Assembly (NCBI GenBank): GCA_945901125.1
Contig: CAMDKD010000001.1
Span: 82,591 to 146,590, forward strand
Source: Bordetella parapertussis
GTDB lineage: Bacteria; Pseudomonadota; Gammaproteobacteria; Burkholderiales; Burkholderiaceae_C
Reading direction: 5' to 3'
DNA length: 64,000 bases
Under the pieces are notes generated by a model, which was not told the origin of the DNA, ran no database searches, and saw only the letters and a program-made list of their open reading frames with translations. Shown piece after piece: positions 61,347 to 64,000 of this stretch (positions are counted from its first letter, which is position 1; each line of letters begins with the position of its first letter). The position numbers and the translations under genes were made by a program.

Positions 61347-62819
61347 ATGCACATTAGCAAACTCGAATCCCTGCAACGTCGTGAATTTTTGCGCCGCACT
61401 GCGGCCCTAGGCTTGGCTGGCTCAGCCGGTCCTCTTGCACTAACTCTGGCGGGCATAGGAGAAGCTGCCGCTCAAAGCGCACCTACTGACGACTACAAAG
61501 CCCTGGTCTGTGTTTTCTTATACGGCGGCAATGACCATGACAACACCTTTGTACCCTATGACACCGGTAGCCATAACGTGTATCAAGCACTGCGGAATGT
61601 CGGTGACACCGCGTCAAACATTTATGTCCCCCAAAACAAGCTAACAACATTAGTGCCGATAAATAACCTGGCGTCCGGTCGCCAGTACGCAGTTCAGGCG
61701 GCGATGGGCCAGATGGCAAACCTGTTTAACGTTGATCGAAAAATGGGGGTTTTGCTCAATGTTGGGCCCCTTGTGAAGCCGACCAACAAGATTAGCTACA
61801 CCAACGCAAAAACAGGCGATCTACCGCCCAAGCTGTTCTCGCACAATGACCAATTCAGCTTGTGGCAAAGCGGATTGATTGAGGGCGCCGAAGGCGCTAC
61901 CCAAGGATGGGGGGGACGACTGGGAGATTTATTTTTGAGCAGTGACACTAAAAGCTCTCACTTCACCTGTATCAACGCAGCAGGCAATGCAGTTTTTATG
62001 TCTGGTAAAGACGTATTGCCTTACCAAGTCACCAGCAAAGGGGCTGTATCTATTAGCAGCCTTAATACAAGTACAGGTGTCTACGGCATCAAAGATTGCA
62101 AAACTGCGCTGGGAACCCTGCTCAACACCAGCCCAAGCCATTGGATGGAACAAGAATGGGCGCGGATGATGAAAAGCTCAATTGACAACCAGCAGACTGT
62201 TACAACAGCAATAACTTCAACAGCGGATAGCACTTATTTCAGTACTTCATTTGGCACTGACAACTTATCTGCTCAATTACAAATAGTTGCTCGCTTGATT
62301 CAGGGTCGGAGCAGCTTGGGTGTTAGTAAGCAAGTCTTTTTTGTGTCATTGGGCGGCTTTGATCATCATGATGGACTCAAAAAAGCGCATGCTGGTGCAG
62401 ACGGTGAAGGTGGATTGCTCAAAATGGTGAACGATGCCATGTTCAGTTTTTACAAGGCCACAGAGCAGTTGGGATTGGCAAACCAGGTAACCACTTTCAC
62501 AGCCTCTGACTTTGGCCGTACCTTGGCCTCCAACGGCGACGGCTCTGACCACGGTTGGGGCAGCCACCATATGGTGATGGGCGGCGCGGTGGACGGTGGA
62601 AAGTTCTGGGGCAAAGCTCCGGATTTATCGACAACGGACAACGCGCTTAACGGCGACGACTCTGTCGGCCAAGGCCGCTTGCTGCCCTCTACTTCAGTGG
62701 ATGAATTTGCTGCATCCATGGCGCGCTGGATGGGTGTATCAGATTCAGACCTTGCTGATGTGCTGCCAAATTACAAATACTTCTCAAGCCAAACTTTGCC
62801 TTTATTCAAAACAGCGTGA
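61347..62819 (+). CDS. DUF1501 family protein, Tat-exported
   Basis: A 490-residue protein from the ATG at 61347 (GAGG ribosome site). The twin-arginine signal QRREFLRRTAALGLAG is clear and ends near AAAQ. The mature part has VCVFLYGGNDHDNTF, SLGGFDHHD and TFTASDFGRTL, the DUF1501 sulfatase-like metal-site pattern. It is always found with DUF1800, as here. Likely a periplasmic hydrolase of unknown substrate. Confidence 0.92.
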   Translation: MHISKLESLQRREFLRRTAALGLAGSAGPLALTLAGIGEAAAQSAPTDDYKALVCVFLYGGNDHDNTFVPYDTGSHNVYQALRNVGDTASNIYVPQNKLTTLVPINNLASGRQYAVQAAMGQMANLFNVDRKMGVLLNVGPLVKPTNKISYTNAKTGDLPPKLFSHNDQFSLWQSGLIEGAEGATQGWGGRLGDLFLSSDTKSSHFTCINAAGNAVFMSGKDVLPYQVTSKGAVSISSLNTSTGVYGIKDCKTALGTLLNTSPSHWMEQEWARMMKSSIDNQQTVTTAITSTADSTYFSTSFGTDNLSAQLQIVARLIQGRSSLGVSKQVFFVSLGGFDHHDGLKKAHAGADGEGGLLKMVNDAMFSFYKATEQLGLANQVTTFTASDFGRTLASNGDGSDHGWGSHHMVMGGAVDGGKFWGKAPDLSTTDNALNGDDSVGQGRLLPSTSVDEFAASMARWMGVSDSDLADVLPNYKYFSSQTLPLFKTA

Positions 62820-63196
62820 GCATCCATTCCAACAATGCTTGGGTTCATGTAAGTTACTGCGCAAACGGTGGGGACTGGACTGGTGGAGTTTCAAAAAGGT
62901 CAACACGAAGACTATCGGTTCGACAAAATCAGAAAGCTGTGAACAAACTCAAGACTTCACATCAGCCCGGTTACCGATTGCAGTTCTATCCCTGAACAAT
63001 ATTTATGTTCCGCTAATGTGCATAACAACACAAATTAAGTTTCAAAATAAATACTATTTATCATAACTACGCTCGCGCAGTTTTCCCCTTTAAAAATGCA
63101 TATCCCAAAGGGTATACGATGATAGATACAGTTTTAAAAAAGTTGAACATAGCCAGGTTATGGATTGCGTAACAACATTCAATGAAAGATAAAAAA
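62820..63196. other. Intergenic region without recognised genes
   Basis: About 375 bases, AT-rich in the second half. Open frames that cross it are continuations of shadows of the DUF1501 gene. No tRNA, clear terminator or repeat is seen; the promoter of the next gene must be in the last 120 bases, where several AT-rich -10-like words occur but none is convincing. Confidence 0.5.
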
Positions 63197-64000
63197 ATGA
63201 AACCCACCAACACCCAAACTCAAGTGACAGACACTGTGGCTGAGAAACCCCAATCCTTGGCACGTCGTGGCTTTTTGGCCAGTGCCGCAGCAGGTGTTGC
63301 TGCCGCTACCGCCACTGTTGCCGGCGCAGAAGATAAATTCCAGCAAGGCCGTGACTGGACCGGTAACCACCCCGTCACTTACCCTGAGCCAGCTTTTGAA
63401 GTGCTGGACAAGCGCTTCAGCGGCCGCCAAGGCAACGCTACTCTGCAACGCATTTGGCACGGCCAAGGCCATGACGCAGCGCTGTGGTGCGAAGGTCCGG
63501 TGTGGATGGGTGACTGGGGCTGTTTGCTGTGGAGCGACATTCCTAACAACCGCGTTTTGCGTTGGAACGAAGAAAACGGTGCTGTCAGCACATTCCAGTC
63601 TGACTCAGGCTATTCAAACGGCCACAGCCGTGACACACAGGGTCGACTGCTCGCTATGGAACACGACACACGCCGTGTCCGTCGTCGCAACTACGACGGC
63701 ACTTGGACTATTTTGTGTGACAGCTTCGAAGGCAAAAAACTGAATGCGCCTAACGATGCAGCCACCACACCTGACGGTTCCATTTACTTCACCGACCCTG
63801 GCTACGGCATCATGGGCCCTTACGAAGGCCACAAGGCCGAGTTCGAGCTGCCCACACGCGTGTACCGCATTGCGCCGGACGGTAAAGTGACTGTGGCTGC
63901 TGAAGGCCCGATGCGCCGTCCTAACGGCATTTGCTTCTCTCCTGACTTCAAGAAATGCTACGTGGTTGACACAGGTGCCACCGACGGCCCCGGCAATCCT
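63197..64000 (+). CDS. SMP-30/gluconolactonase family protein, Tat-exported (truncated by window)
   Basis: The first 268 residues are visible; the gene continues past the window edge. The ATG at 63197 is preferred, with an in-frame ATG at 63182. A Tat-type signal (LARRGFLASAAAGVAAA) is followed by the SMP-30/gluconolactonase six-bladed propeller: EGPVWMGDWGCLLWSD, GYSNGHSRDTQGRLL, LNAPNDAATTPDGSIYFTDPGYG and RRPNGICFSPD. These supply the Glu, Asn and Asp metal ligands. It should hydrolyse a sugar lactone in the periplasm; substrate unknown. Confidence 0.9.
   Translation, partial: MKPTNTQTQVTDTVAEKPQSLARRGFLASAAAGVAAATATVAGAEDKFQQGRDWTGNHPVTYPEPAFEVLDKRFSGRQGNATLQRIWHGQGHDAALWCEGPVWMGDWGCLLWSDIPNNRVLRWNEENGAVSTFQSDSGYSNGHSRDTQGRLLAMEHDTRRVRRRNYDGTWTILCDSFEGKKLNAPNDAATTPDGSIYFTDPGYGIMGPYEGHKAEFELPTRVYRIAPDGKVTVAAEGPMRRPNGICFSPDFKKCYVVDTGATDGPGNP

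Noticed and set aside
62596..63066. Plus-strand frame running into the gap after DUF1501
   Set aside because: It begins in a second frame of the DUF1501 gene and its tail has no recognisable features.
63090..63125. Possible palindromic operator (TATCCCAAAGGGTATAC)
   Set aside because: The arms are not true reverse complements once aligned base by base.
1..64000. CRISPR arrays, tRNA or rRNA genes
   Set aside because: No regularly spaced repeats or cloverleaf-like sequences with conserved T-loop were noticed; a dedicated scan was not possible.

Overview
The window looks like a chromosomal segment from a betaproteobacterium of the order Burkholderiales, most likely Comamonadaceae-like (Limnohabitans/Rhodoferax type). 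This rests on gene order and protein style (guaB-guaA, ratA/rnfH/smpB, hfq-hflX-hflK-hflC-hisZ-purA, rlmN-ispG-hisS-bamB-der, odhA-odhB-lpd, prpE-acuI), not on any database search. The core genes are moderately GC-rich. I saw no rRNA, tRNA or CRISPR array.

Layout. 1-3684: the tail of a sugar-type ABC transporter ATPase, a probable D-apionate lactonase, an SDR oxidoreductase and a VapBC toxin-antitoxin pair. 3705-11299: an AT-rich integrated element of about 7.6 kb inserted at the 3' end of guaA. Its ends share the guaA-terminal sequence TCCCACTC (reverse complement GAGTGGGA). It carries an OafA-like acyltransferase containing a TCAG tetranucleotide tract (a likely phase-variation switch), an H-NS-like protein without a DNA-binding domain, a protein of unknown function, a short tyrosine recombinase, a repeat-rich non-coding region, an HUH-type Rep-like protein, two small accessory proteins and a full-length tyrosine integrase next to guaA. 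No capsid, Zot, conjugation or relaxosome genes were recognised, so it reads as a small integrative, possibly replicative, cargo element.

11288-41634: dense housekeeping genes, mostly on the minus strand. They cover GMP synthesis (guaB, guaA), RatA/RnfH, SmpB, a YbbA/TesA-like divergent pair, tRNA 2-selenouridine synthase, MetC, a phosphoribosyltransferase, purA, hisZ, the HflKC complex with HflX and Hfq, Der, BamB and a YfgM-like protein, hisS, ispG, rlmN, ndk, rluB, scpB, rluD, bamD, a DinG-like helicase and ZapE.

41735-42585: an iron-uptake remnant with a Fur-box-like site, a cupredoxin and a broken Ftr1-type permease. 42609-53505: acyl-CoA and TCA metabolism, with a CoA-transferase, the 2-oxoglutarate dehydrogenase operon (with a DUF2283 gene inserted between odhB and lpd), propionyl-CoA synthetase, an isochorismatase-like hydrolase and an acryloyl-CoA reductase-like protein.

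53593-64000: plus-strand envelope and secreted proteins. These are an NlpC/P60 peptidase, a HerA-like ATPase, two exported proteins of unknown function, cytochrome b561 with two YceI proteins, a DUF1800/DUF1501 pair, and the start of a Tat-type SMP-30/gluconolactonase cut by the window edge.
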